Shown here: positions 1 to 11,186 of the stretch, piece after piece
Layout: each line of letters begins with the position of its first letter
Numbering within the stretch: the stretch's first letter is position 1
Assembly: GCF_029873635.1 (NCBI RefSeq)
Contig: NC_080424.1
Coordinates: forward strand, 551,501-615,500
Direction of reading: 5' to 3'
Length of the DNA: 64,000 bases
DNA from: Malania oleifera
Taxonomy: Eukaryota > Streptophyta > Magnoliopsida > Santalales > Ximeniaceae
Made by a program: the position numbers and the translations under genes
The notes under the pieces: model-generated
What the model saw: only the letters and a program-made list of their open reading frames with translations
What the model was told of the DNA's origin: nothing
Database searches by the model: none

Positions 1-477
1 ACATTAGTCACACGCTGCTTTAATATATTGTTTCTTCCCTTACTAAAATGTGTCTCACCCGAATATGAATTTATCTTTTTCAAGATTTCCTCGAGATCAA
101 ACTTAAAGAGCTCGAGATTTTATAGCATTTTTGTAAGATATAAGGAAAATGGTATAAACATTTTAATGATATGGGAATGTAAATATTTTATGTTTTATGT
201 TTTAAGTCTTCTAGATTTTATGAATGGTTGTGAAACATACGGGTGTTGTGAATACTGGAAGTGTAGGTTATGTTTTTGGAGATATGTATACATTTGAATA
301 TAGGTGGATGATTAATTTATTTTGGTTGGTAGATAGATTTAGAAAACTCTGTTATTATATTTTTTGGGAGATTATATTTATATTTTTCGCTGCGTACATG
401 ATATTAGAATGTGGATTATCAGGTAAATGAATAGATTAGTAGCACTCCGGGCCCACTTAGAGGGTTAGGGCGTTACA
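1..477 (+). repeat. LTR A, 3' part of a long LTR (non-autonomous retrotransposon)
   Basis: This is the right-hand end of a long terminal repeat that starts outside the window. It matches the ends of LTR B (2632-5149) and LTR C (5487-8255) over its whole length, including the block with CTTACT...GTGTCTCACCC near 38-60. It ends in GGGCGTTACA and is followed directly by a tRNA-Met-type primer binding site. Short ORFs in it are not conserved and I treat them as chance. Confidence 0.8.
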
Positions 478-479
478 GA

Positions 480-491
480 TGGTATCAGAGC
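480..491 (+). other. Primer binding site of LTR retrotransposon
   Basis: TGGTATCAGAGC lies 2 nt after the CA end of LTR A. This sequence is the usual plant LTR-retrotransposon primer site complementary to the 3' end of initiator tRNA-Met. It fixes the element orientation as plus strand. Confidence 0.8.
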
Positions 492-625
492 AATGTCTAG
501 TCGGAAGTGTGATTAATTTCACATCGTTTGGATATGAAAATGTTAGAGTATTAGGTTAGAGATGATTTATACCAGAGTATAGGATTAAGTTGTGATAAGG
601 ATAAGGATGGGTAGATTAAGATTCC

Positions 626-2001
626 TGATTATGCTCAAAATATACTAGCGGTTATTGAAGTATAGATTGAGGTGTCGATCCCACGAGAAAGTGTTTATAA
701 CAAAATAAGTTGAAGAGAATCAAGTATTAAGGATAACAAGGCGTTGAGAATCCCTTCTATACTTCGTAAATCTATTTCCTATTTTGATTCAATTTTATAA
801 CTCAACTGAAAGTTTCACTTCCCAAACCTTCAATCGAAAAGTATTATTTTGAAGAACAAATGATAAGCAAATGTATTTAATATGCATAAAACTCTTTTTC
901 CTTGAGAACAAGAAGATGTTATCTTATAGGTTCTCCAAAATCGACAATATATCTACTAACAATATTGCAGTAAAAGATCAACCTATAAAATAAAATTACG
1001 ATTAAAAAGAAATCGCATAAAGAAAGCATGACTGAATTTATACGAACTTGAAAACCATAATCTTTGGTTTAATTGAAACTACAAATGATAAAGAGTTTCA
1101 TACATAATAAAAAAATATTATATTTATTAAACTCCAATTTGAATCAAAATATAGAAGTAGAAATACTACACATAGAAGTTCATCTCTAGCCTTGTTAAGA
1201 ACTCTAGCCTAACTTACAATTCATCTCACAAACTTGAGAGAGAAGTTCTACAACAATTTTGGGAGAATAATGGTCAGAATTTCGTGTCCCTAGAGCTCTC
1301 TGAAGGTTTCCTTTTATAGGCATCACAAGGACCTTATGCAAGTATGAACACAAGTTTGAACACAAGCTGAAATTTTATCAACTTCCACGAGATTGCTCCA
1401 TTTTCACCCCTTTACACATGGAATTGGGAGCTGGTCAAAATATAAAAGTTGTAACCCAATGTCTTGGGCATTCAGATATCAAATTTAATCTTCATTCAAG
1501 ATTTGCAGCTCCAACTATGTCCAAAATAGCAAGCTGTACGTAGCCAGCATTGTTGACTTGTCTTCACCCAGATTGATTGCTATATTTCACTGACATGCAC
1601 ACCAAATTTGAATTTATTAAGAAGACAAAAGTTGTAGATATATGTCTTGTCTTTCTATATATAAAATATCAGCTCATTTGGAGATCTACAACTTCATATA
1701 TGTTCAAAATATTGACTGCTATGCAGTAGGTAAGCAAGCTGAAATGTTGGCTTTTCTTTCACACATTTTTTTCCATTTGCACACAACAAATACACTACAT
1801 AAATACTATACTTTATGAATAATACTCAAGACAACCTAAACATGTATGCATAATCTTATTTTTACAATTAAAGTCAATACAAATTAAAGTTGTGACATGA
1901 GTTTCTATTTTGACCAAAAGTATGAGTATTAATATAATGGAAGTATAATAAAGTCTTATGAAGTGTATAAAAATACAGAATTTTTAGACTATTATCAATT
2001 T
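626..2001. other. 1.4-kb segment present in internal copy 1, absent from copy 2
   Basis: Copy 1 reads AGATTAAGATTCC, then about 1376 bp of unrelated sequence, then ATTAGGAATTTTAAG. Copy 2 reads straight through as AAGATTCCATTAGGAATTC. The segment has no ORF of note and contains a GTGTCGATCCCACGAGAAAG motif near 671. I see no clear terminal inverted repeat or target duplication, so I cannot tell an insertion in copy 1 from a deletion in copy 2. Confidence 0.6.
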
Positions 2002-2631
2002 CATTAGGAATTTTAAGTTGTGTTTCGTAAGCTTGGGGGCAGAAATCCCTTAATGGTCTATTGTGTTTTTCTGAAGAAGTAACTAGCTTTAGAAAATCAT
2101 GGTAAATCCATCAATGGTAATGTTTCCGAGCAGAGATATTAGAACTCAAGATTTGAACTCGAAGGTTAGGTTGGTTGATTTAGGGAGAAAAAATCTTTGA
2201 AGGAGAGTAATTTAAGTGATGTGATTTAATGGTTTGTAGTCAAGTTGGGTGTTTGATATTTAAATTGGAGTATATGAAAATGTGTGGTATGAGGTTGGTT
2301 AGTTGATTTTAGAGGTTATACTATAGGGGGAAACCAGCAAGTACCTCTAAGTAGAGGTGGACCAGGACAAGTGTACTCGTTAATCCCGAGTGAGGCAGAT
2401 ATTGCCAAGGGGACAGGTATGAGTTTATGATTAAGATAATAATGATTTAATTTAACTATGGATGATTGAGAAGTTTATATGATGATTTTATATCATTGTG
2501 GATAATGTACAAATTCATTGAATAGATATTGGGATATGTAAGGTGTGTTAAGTTATAAATTCCTAAAATGAGAAAATAATTGATTAGTTGGTAAAAATTT
2601 TGAGGATGAAATTCTTTAAAGGATGGAAGAA

Positions 2632-5149
2632 TGTAATAACCTGGAAAAATAATAATAATAAAAAATTAATTAATTAAAATTATCAATCAATTAATTAATT
2701 AAATATTATTAAATTAATGTATTAAATAAACAAATAAAAGGATTAAAAAATTAAATTAAATTAAAATTATTTATTATTAATCAATTAATTAATTAAGTAT
2801 TGTTAAATTTGATTTGTTGAATAAATAATATGATATATATATATATATATATATATAATATAATATTTTTAGATAAAGTAAGTAAAAAAAAAAAAAAAGC
2901 AAAAAGGATAAAGAAGCCTGAGCTTCCTGCGAATTGCAGAGAGAGAGCTCTGCGCTCACTCTCAGTCCGTCACTCCTCCGTCTCCGTCTCTCTCTCTTCT
3001 CAATTTCTCGGCGAATGTTCGGCTGATCAAAAAACAGAAGGTGTCGTTAGATTCCTAACTCCATCACCGTCATTTCTACTGAAGCAGATTTGTTGTGAGA
3101 GCGGCGTAGGCACCACTCTTGGGGAAAAGTATATTTCCTCTAAAGCCTTAATTTTTCATTAAATATGTCATTAAATCAACGATCAGGCACCACCATGGGG
3201 TCCTAGTCGTGATCTTCGTCATTTTGGCATAAGTAAATTTTCAATTAGGGTTTTCCAAACCCCACTTCAAAGCAAGAGTGGGATTTAAAAATTTTGATAA
3301 ATTGGTTATATTTGAGGGTATAATTATTTATTTGAAATTTATGGGCTTAAGAAATATTAAAATAATATTTTATTTCAGATTAATTTGATGGAATTAGGAT
3401 TTTTGATTCAGGACTCGAGTGAGCGCTGCAAGTAATTTTCGGGGTCCCTATTGGCGTAGTTCAAGAAATCAGGTAAGGGGAAAAATATATATTAAACTAA
3501 ATTTTTTATGAATTTAATGGAAAATGAATTGTGTTATATATACGTGTATATGTTTCGGTATGAGTTTAAAATTCCAACCATTTAAATTATGTTTTTCTGA
3601 GCTTAGGGTTATTTATTAGATACGTATATGCGAAAATGAACTTATGAAAGTGGAAAATATTTTTAGGATAATTATGTAAGAAATGAAAGATATTTACAGT
3701 ATATAAATATTAAATGTTTGTTGGCTTATTTTATAGGCAGTGTATGAATTTTATTACTAAATTGTGTAGCATGAGTAAATGCAAGTTCTGTGCAAATATA
3801 TGTTAAATGTATGAGATGCAGGTTAAGTAAGTAATGCATTGAGAATGAAATATGATATGAACTATGTTGGTTGTGTGTGTTAATGCAACCATGTAAACAG
3901 GTGAAAGATGCTGGATAAAACAGTTGAAAGATATTGGGTAAAATAACTAAAAGATGTTGGGTAAGACAACTGAAAGATGTTGGGTAAAACAACTTAAAAA
4001 TGCTGGGTAAAACAGTTGAAAGATGCTGGGTATGTAATGAAATGAAATGAAATTGGAAATGAATGAAATGAAAATGAAGTGTGAAATGTGAACAATGTAG
4101 AATGGTAAAGAGTCACTTAAAGTGAAATGAAGTGAAATGTTAAAGTTATGAACATGAACATATATGAATAGTTGAGTAATGACAAAAAGAACAATGTATT
4201 ATGATACTAGAAGTATCTATACTCGTAGAACATGTTACAATTGGGCAGGGCGTACTTTTTGCCTGAGGGCTTGCTAAGAAAGGCGAGTGTACTAGTAACT
4301 TTAAATATGGTAGTAGCTGCATAACGTACTAGGGCAGAGGGAACCTATTTATATGGGCGGGTAGATTTCCCTATCCTTGGGACCTTCGCTGGTAAACCTT
4401 TGTTTGAATTGTGTGAGTATGAGATCAATCTAACACTAAAGGGCTTACTGAGTAAGGTTAGTGCCCTGATATGCTTCAATAGTGACCTTTGGGTTGCCAA
4501 ATGTATCAGAGCAGAGAGGTGCTACTTGTATAGGCAGATAATCACCCCTATCCTTGGGTAATCTCGTGAGTTAAATTTTTTGCATGTGATTGAATAGGAT
4601 CAGAAAATGATTTCAGAAATTATGTTAACGATTTTCAAATGTTAAATATTATGTTATTATATAAACTCAATGTAGCCACACACTGTTTTAATATATTGTT
4701 TCTTCCCTTACTGAGATGTGTCTCACCTGAATATGAATTTATCTTTTTCAAGATTTCCTCGAGATCAAGCTTAAAGAGCTCGAGGTTTTATAGCATTTTT
4801 AGGAGATATAAGAAAAATGGTATAAACATTTTAATGATGTTTTTAGGAATGTAAATATTTTATATTTTATGTTTTAACTCTTCTAGATTTTATGAATGGT
4901 TGTGAAACATATTGGTGTTGTGAATACTGAAAGTGTAGGTTATGTTTTTGGAGATATTTATATATTTGAATAAAGGTGGATGATTAATTTATTATGGTTG
5001 GTAGATAGATTTAGAAAACTCTGGTATTATATTTTTTGGGAGATTATATTTATATTTTCTGCTGCGTACATGATATTAGAATATGGATTATCAGGTAAAT
5101 GAATGAATTAGTAGCACTTCGGACCCACTTAGAGGGTCAGGACATTACA
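2632..5149 (+). repeat. LTR B, full-length long LTR (2518 bp)
   Basis: It begins TGTAATAACC and ends GGACATTACA. It has a purine tract just before it and a primer binding site (5152-5163) just after it, so it is flanked by internal domain on both sides and is shared by two tandem elements. It contains an (AT)n run at 2831-2856, a C/T-rich stretch with many TCTC motifs near 2950-3010, and a 23-24-bp minisatellite at about 3895-4031. It aligns with LTR C over its full length, apart from the minisatellite size. Confidence 0.8.
3895..4031 (+). repeat. Minisatellite within LTR B
   Basis: About six imperfect units of 23-24 bp of the form AGTTGAAAGATGCTGGGTAA AAC. The same place in LTR C holds a longer array built from a related but longer unit. 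Confidence 0.8.
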
Positions 5150-5486
5150 GATGGTATCAGAGCAATGTCCAGTCCGAAGTGTGATTAATTTCACATCGTT
5201 TGGATATGGAAATGTTAGAGTATTAGGTTAAGGATGATTTATACCAGAGTATAGGATTAAGTTGTGATAAGGATAAGGATAGGTAGATTAAGATTCCATT
5301 AGGAATTCTAAGTTGTGTTTCGTAAGCGTAGGGGCAGAAATCCCTTAATGGTCTTCTGTGTTTTTCTGAAAAAGTAGCTAGCTTCATAAAATCATGGTAA
5401 ATCCATTGATGGTGATGTTTCCGAGCAGAAATATTAGAACTCAAGATTTGAACTCGAAGGTTAGGTTGGTTGATTTAGGGAGAAAA
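5150..5486 (+). mobile_element. Internal domain copy 2, left part
   Basis: It matches 478-625 and 2002-2189 of copy 1 without the 1.4-kb segment. It is interrupted at 5487 by solo LTR C and resumes at 8261. It is non-coding. Confidence 0.75.
5152..5163 (+). other. Primer binding site of second tandem element
   Basis: TGGTATCAGAGC, 2 nt after the CA end of LTR B, identical to the site at 480-491. Confidence 0.8.
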
Positions 5487-5645
5487 TGTAATAACCCGAG
5501 AAAAAAATTAATTAAAATTATTAATTAATTAATTGGTTAAACATTATTAAATTAGTGTATTAAATAAACAAGTAAAAAGAAATAGTATGAAAAAAATAAA
5601 AAAAAATAATAGTAAAATTAAATTAATTAAAGAAATTATGTGATG

Positions 5646-5694
<49 letters not shown>

Positions 5695-8255
5695 AAATAA
5701 TGTAAAGATAGAATTAAATGATTTGAATTTCAATTTGAAATCCAATTCAATCTTACCTCTCAGGATCTTCTCAGACTCTCTCTGTGCCTATTTCAATCTT
5801 CTTCTCTCCCTTTGTTATCTCCTTTTGTCTCCTGCTCTCTCTCCTCAATTTCGTCAGCTTAACGAGCACCAATCGAAAAACGGAAAGTGTCATTGGATTC
5901 CTAGCTCTGCCACCGACATTTCTACTAGAGTAGATTTTTCATAAGAATGACTTAGGCACTGCTCTTGGAAAAAGGTAATTTTTTCTCAATTTCTCAATTT
6001 CTGGTTAAATCTACTGTTAAATCAATGATCAGGCACCACCACCGGCTCCTAATCGTCACTATCGTCATTTTGGCGTAGGTAATTTTTCAATTGGGATTTT
6101 CTACGCCCTACTCCAAAGCGAGAGTGGGATTTGAGAAATTTGGCAATTTGACTAAATTTAAGGGTATATTTATTTATTTAGGAATTATAATCATAGGAAA
6201 TATTTAAATAATATTTTATTTATGAATAATTTATTGAAGTTAGGAATTTTTAATTCAGGGTCCAGGTGAGCGTCGCAGGTATTTTTCGGAGTCCCTGTTA
6301 GCATAGTTCAAGAAATCAGATAAGGGAAAATTATATATTAAATAAAATTTTATGAAATTAAAGGTAATAATTTATGTTATATTATATGTATGTTTTGGTG
6401 TGAATTATTAAAATGCCAACCATGTAAAACTATGATTTCTGAGCCTAGGACCTTTTATTTAGTTATGTATTTGTGGAAATGAACTGAATAAAGTGGAAAG
6501 AATTTTCTAGATAATTATGTAAGAAATGGAAATTGTATTTTCAGTTATTAAATGTTAAATGTGGTTTGGCTTATTTTATGAGAAATATGTATGAATTTTA
6601 CTATTAAATTGTGTGGCATGAGAATCTGTGCAAATTATATGTTAAATGTATGAGATGCAAGCTAAATAAGTAAAACAATGAAAATAAAATATGATATGAA
6701 CAATGTTGTCTGTGTATGTTAAATGCAATCATCTAAACAACTGAAATATGCTGGATAAACAGCTAAAATATGTTGGGTAAAATAGTTAAAAGTGGCTGGA
6801 TAAATGTGTAACAGTTGAAAGTGACTGGGTAAATATGTCACAGCTGAAAGTGGCTGGGTAAATGTGTCACAGGTGAAAGTGGCTGGGTAAAAATGTCACA
6901 ACTGAAAGTGGCTGGGTAAATGTGTCACAGCTGAAAGTGGCTGGGTAAATGTGTCACAGCTAAAAGTGGTTGGGTAAAAGTGTCACAGCTGAAAGTGGTT
7001 AGGTAAATGTATCACAACTGAAAGTGGCTAGGTAAACCTGTCACAGCTGAAAGTGGCTGGGTAAATGAGTCACAGCTGAAAGTGGCTGGGTAAATGTGAA
7101 ACAGCTGAAAGTGGTTGGGTAAATGTATAACAGCTGAAAAATACTGGGTAAAATAGCTGAAAGATGTTGGGTATGAAATGAAATGAAATGAAAAAGGAAA
7201 TGAATGCAATGAAAAGAAATGTGTAATGTGAATGATACAAATGGGAAAGAGTCACTTAAAGTGAAACACAAGAAAATGTTAAGTTATGAATATGAAGAAA
7301 TGTGTATGATTGAATAATGATAGCAAGAACGATGTATTATGATATTAGAAGTATTTATGTACGTAGAACATGTTACGATTGGGCGAGGCATACTCTTCAC
7401 CTGAGGGCTTGCTGGGTAAGGCGAGTGCACTTGTAGCTTCAAATGTGGCAGTAGCTACATAACGCACTAGGACAGAGGGAACCTATTTGCATGGACGGGT
7501 AGATTTCCCTATCCTTAGGGCCTTTACCGGTAAGCTATTGTTGAACGGTATGAGTACGAGATCAATTTATCACTTGAGGGTTTACTGAGTAAGGTGAGTG
7601 CCCTGGTATGCTTTAACCCCGACCTTTGGGTTACCTAAATATCAGAGTAGAGGGGTGCTACTTGTATGAGCGGGTAATCACCCCTATCCTCAGGTAATCT
7701 CATGGGTTAAACATTTGCATGTGTTTGTTTAGGATCAGAAAATGGTTTCAGGAAATTATGTTAGTGATTTGCAAATATTATAAAATGATATGTATAATCT
7801 CATGATGGCCACATGCTGAATTTAATATTTTATTTCTTCCCTTACTGAGATGTGTCTCACCCGAATATGAATTCATTTTTTTCAGGATTTCTCAGGATCG
7901 AGCTTTGAGAGCTCGAGATTTTATAACATTTTTGGAAGATATAAGATAAATGGTTTATGTTAATTCTGATATATATATTTTATGTTTTATATATTTATGT
8001 TTTAACTCAGTTATGAAAGGATAGTTATGAAACATACCGATATTAGTGGATAATGTTTTGGAGACATGTATATATTTGAATACTGGTGGATGATTAATTT
8101 ATTATGGTTGGTAGTTAGAATTAGTAAACTCTGGTATCATGTAATATGAAGTTTATGATGTATGTTTTCCGCTGCGTATGTTATAGATTATGATCTATCA
8201 AGATATTATCAAGTTTAACGCGCCGGACCCTGGTTTAAGGATTCAGGGCGTTACA
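5487..8255 (+). repeat. Solo LTR C inserted in internal domain copy 2
   Basis: It begins TGTAATAACC, ends GGGCGTTACA, and is flanked on both sides by GAAAA (5482-5486 and 8256-8260). The uninterrupted site is preserved in copy 1, where the sequence reads GGGAGAAAAAATCTTTG, so this is an exact insertion. There is no internal domain, so it is a solo LTR left by LTR-LTR recombination. It is 2769 bp, about 250 bp longer than LTR B, mostly because of its minisatellite. An (AT)n run lies at about 5648-5690. Confidence 0.85.
6817..7140 (+). repeat. 29-bp minisatellite in LTR C
   Basis: About twelve units of roughly 29 bp, each containing CTGAAAGTGGCTGGGTAAAT followed by a GTGTCACAG-type spacer. Flanking shorter units (around 6735-6800 and 7141-7170) resemble the 23-bp unit of LTR B, so the longer unit probably arose from it by adding a short spacer and was then amplified. 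Overlapping minus-strand ORFs here are only the repeat read in three frames. Confidence 0.85.
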
Positions 8256-8260
8256 GAAAA

Positions 8261-8701
8261 AATCTTTGAAGGAGTATAATTTAAGTGATGTGATTTAATG
8301 GTTTGTGGTCAAGTTGGGTGTTTGATATTTAAATTGGAGTATATGAAAATGTGTGGTATGAGGTTGGTTAGTTGATTTCAGAGGTTATGGTATTGAGGGA
8401 AACCAGCAAGTACCTCTAGGTAGAGGTGGACCAGGACGAGTGTACTCGTTGATCCCGACTGAGGCAGATATTGCCAAGGGGGTAGGTATGAGTTTATGAT
8501 TAAGGTAATAATGATTTAATTTGGTTATGGATGATTGAGAGGTTTATATGATGATTTTATTTCATTGTAGATAATGTAGGAATTCATTTGGATAGATATT
8601 GGGATATATAAGGTGTGTTAAGTTATAAATTCCTAGAATGAGGAAATGATTGATTAGTCGATAAAAATTTCGAGGATGAAATTCTTTAAAGGAGGGAAGA
8701 A
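8261..8701 (+). mobile_element. Internal domain copy 2, right part
   Basis: It matches 2190-2631 of copy 1, including the closing purine tract (AAAGGAGGGAAGAA), and leads into TGTAATAAC of a third LTR start at 8702. Confidence 0.75.
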
Positions 8702-8718
8702 TGTAATAACTCGGAAAA
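8702..8718 (+). repeat. Stub of a third LTR (LTR D), truncated
   Basis: The sequence TGTAATAACTCGGAAAAG copies the first bases of LTR B and LTR C, placed directly after the purine tract. Similarity stops after about 17 bp. The LTR was truncated or replaced here. Confidence 0.55.
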
Positions 8719-9105
8719 GAGGTTTCTAGGGTTCTATGTGAGAGCAATTATGTTGGCTTTCAATAGAGGGACCCTCCACTCAGCTATGTAAAACATGACT
8801 TCTTATAAATTCATATTTTCTAAAAAGAATTTCATTTTCTTCATACTAAGTTTGTTCATGTTTAGATTCTTATCCCTTTTATTTATTGTCTACTTCCTTT
8901 ATTTACATATTTATTATTCAAATTCTATGTATCATTAGTATCATTGTGACTTTTTTTTTTCTTTTGTTAGTAAGATTTATCCACTATATATTGGTCATTC
9001 TAGTAAATTGTAAAGAGTTACGCTCATATTTTTTGAGAGTTGACAAAGTTTACTATTTAGCAGCCCTGAAGTCCTTGAATGGTGTCCATTGATTTATATG
9101 CTTGT
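8719..9105. other. Unassigned AT-rich DNA
   Basis: Sequence between the LTR D stub and the Copia 3' LTR. It has T-rich runs and a hydrophobic 68-codon plus-strand ORF (8886-9092) with no recognisable motif. I see no gene or repeat boundary. Confidence 0.4.
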
Positions 9106-9515
9106 TGTTGGAAATCATACCCTAAGATTATGCACACATATAAAGCAATATGAAAAGAGAAATCAAAAGAGAAGAGGAAGACAATGAATTTACGTTGTTT
9201 GACAGTATGCTTATGTCTAGGAGACCTTGCATAATTTTCACCATATCATCAAACGAAAAATACCTTCTGATTTCAACTTTTGGCTACAATATGCATATGT
9301 AGCCCCATATGGAAATCCCAAAATACCCTTATATGCACTACTCTTATACTACACCCAAGCTCAAACATATTGTACCATACCATGAAGGGGCAAACCAACA
9401 CGCCTGCATTGGGCTTGGTTTAAGTAAATAAAGAGAGAGCTCAAAGGCCCATAGTGAAAGCCCCCACTTGTAACAACTTCAAGTGGATAACCCATTTGAA
9501 TATGAGTATAACTCA
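9106..9515 (-). repeat. 3' LTR of outer Copia
   Basis: It starts (plus-strand view) TGTTGGAAATCATAC and ends near ATAACTCA. It matches 22440-22915 at many positions, for example AGTGGATAACCC and CATATCATCAAAC/TATATCATCAAAC. The outer edge is approximate. Confidence 0.65.
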
Positions 9516-9699
9516 TTAGCCTCCACCTTAGTGAATATTAACACCCTTCGGCTTTCAAACCTATACCTCCACCTCAAGCTACACATCATTGATTCAACAA
9601 CTAGCAATATATAGTAAGTGCAAGCAATGCAAGAATTTCTTCTTAATAATAACCTTCTTCAACATGTCAACTACATTTTTTTTTGGGTAGCCACCTTAG

Positions 9700-11181
9700 T
9701 AATTTGAATCTCAAATTAACTATCATATCTTGTACTATCTGACTGCAATGTGCTTTGTTCTAGCATGATAAACTTGATTCATTACTAAGTGAATGACACT
9801 AACTATCACAATGTAAATGAATAATCTTCTACTCTATGCCAAGTTTAGTTATCAATCTCTTCAATCACATAGCCTCCTTTATAGTCGTTATCACTATCAT
9901 ATATTGTGCTTCAATGGTAGATAATGCAAAGACTACCTATAACATCAATTTCCAACAACTACGACGACATGTCATAGTTATACATAACCTATGGTGAACC
10001 TTTTGTACGTTATCTAAATCTCTTCCATAATATGCATCAGCAAATCCCTATATTAAAGCTAAAGCCAATTATATACCAAACTCATGCCAAAATCTATAAT
10101 GCTTTACAAGTACCTAAGGACCCACTTCAAAGCACTCCAATGTTTTTTACATGAATTTGCTATACTCACTCTCCATACTAACTGCATGTGTAGGATTTGG
10201 ATGAGTACAAACCATGGCATACATCAAGTAACCAGCTAGATTGGCATATGGTACCCTTGACATCTCCTTCATATCCTACTCTAATTATGGACAGTATGTT
10301 AAAGTTAGCTTGAAATGATTTGCCAATAAATAGACATTGGGTTAGCATTGTTCATACTAAATCTCTTCAACACCTTATTTACGTAAGTTTTTTAAGAGAC
10401 TCAAAACTTTTGATCTTTCTTTTCTTTCCATAGTTCCATCCTAAGGATCTTCATTACTATAACACCAAGATCCTTCATCTTAAATTCCTTACTCAATAAT
10501 GATTTTTAACCATTGACATCATGGATATTCTTTGTAGCAATCAATGTATCATCATATATTATAGCAGAAAGATAAATGAATCATTAGACATACTTTTAAA
10601 ATAAACATAGCAAGCATACTCATTGTAGGTATATCCAATACTCATCATGTATGAATCAAAGCTTTTGTATAACTTCCTTGACAATCGCTTTTGACTATAC
10701 AATGATTTCCTCAATCTACAAACATTTATCTCCTTCACGAGTTACTTGAAACCTTTTGGATGCTCTATATAAATTTGTTCCTTTAAGTCAGCATGAAGAA
10801 ATGTTGTTTGGACATCCGATTACTCTAACTCCAAATCAAACTAAGTTGCCATGACTAGTAAAACTTGAATGGGGATATGTCGAACAACTGGAGAAAATAT
10901 ATTATCATAGCCTAATTCTTCCCTCTAAGAGTACACTTTCACCACTAGTCTGGCCGTGAACCATTTACCATATCTTTCTAAAATATCATTTTTCTTTTTG
11001 AACACCCATTTACATCTCATTGCTTTCCTTCTCTTAGAAAGTTCCACCAACTTTGTTCCTTTAAACCACCATGAAGAAATGTTCTTTTGACATCCAATTG
11101 CTCTAACTCCAAATCAAAATGAGTTGCCATGACTAGTAAAACCCAAATGAAGGTATGTCGAACAACCAGAGAAAATACATG
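9700..11181 (-). pseudogene. Copia reverse transcriptase / RNase H remnant (3' part of pol)
   Basis: Minus-strand translation, broken by many stops, shows Copia RT pieces: QLDVKRTFLHGGLKEQ (around 11.05-11.1 kb, usual QLDVKTAFLHGDLEE) and a second, older version of the same block near 10.8 kb. Further on lie VNVCRLRKSLY-like text and an EAQYM...AIKEAM-type RNase H ending near 9.86 kb. The usual YVDD is degraded. This continues the coding sequence at 19.8-20.0 kb on the other side of the Gypsy element. Confidence 0.7.
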
Positions 11182-11186
11182 ATCAT
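10774..11186 (-). repeat. Tandem duplication of about 279 bp in the Copia RT region
   Basis: Block X (10774-10908) recurs as X' (11053-11186): both start TTGTTCCTTTAA and share AACTCCAAATCAAA and GAGTTGCCATGAC-like text. Block Y (10909-11052) recurs as Y' at 19814-19957, across the Gypsy insertion: both contain ACTAGTCTGG, GAACCATTTA and TCTTAGAAAGTTCCACCAAC. The order was X-Y-X'-Y' with a period of about 279 bp, and the Gypsy element inserted between X' and Y'. Confidence 0.75.

Larger units (their letters stand above)
478..2631 (+). mobile_element. Internal domain of non-autonomous LTR retrotransposon, copy 1
   Basis: This is the DNA between LTR A and LTR B. It begins with the primer binding site and ends in a purine-rich tract (AAAGGATGGAAGAA) immediately before TGTAATAAC of LTR B. 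No gag or pol similarity is visible in any frame, so the element could only move with proteins supplied in trans. Against copy 2 (5150-5486 joined to 8261-8701, about 778 bp) this copy is about 1376 bp longer, the extra DNA being 626-2001. Confidence 0.7.

Noticed and set aside
480..491. TGGTATCAGAGC as part of a tRNA gene
   Set aside because: There is no cloverleaf or internal promoter; it is the primer binding site next to an LTR end. The same holds for the copies at 5152, 18013, 22427 and 41852.
5223..5444. Small ORFs in the internal domain of the non-autonomous element
   Set aside because: They are not kept open between the two tandem copies and match no gag or pol motif.
6817..7140. Regularly spaced repeats that could be taken for a CRISPR array
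   Set aside because: The units are contiguous, without unique spacers, and lie in a plant LTR. There are no cas-like genes.
6817..7271. Three overlapping minus-strand ORFs with repeated QPLSAV/HLPSHFQL text
   Set aside because: They are the 29-bp minisatellite read in its three frames; there is no evidence of a gene.
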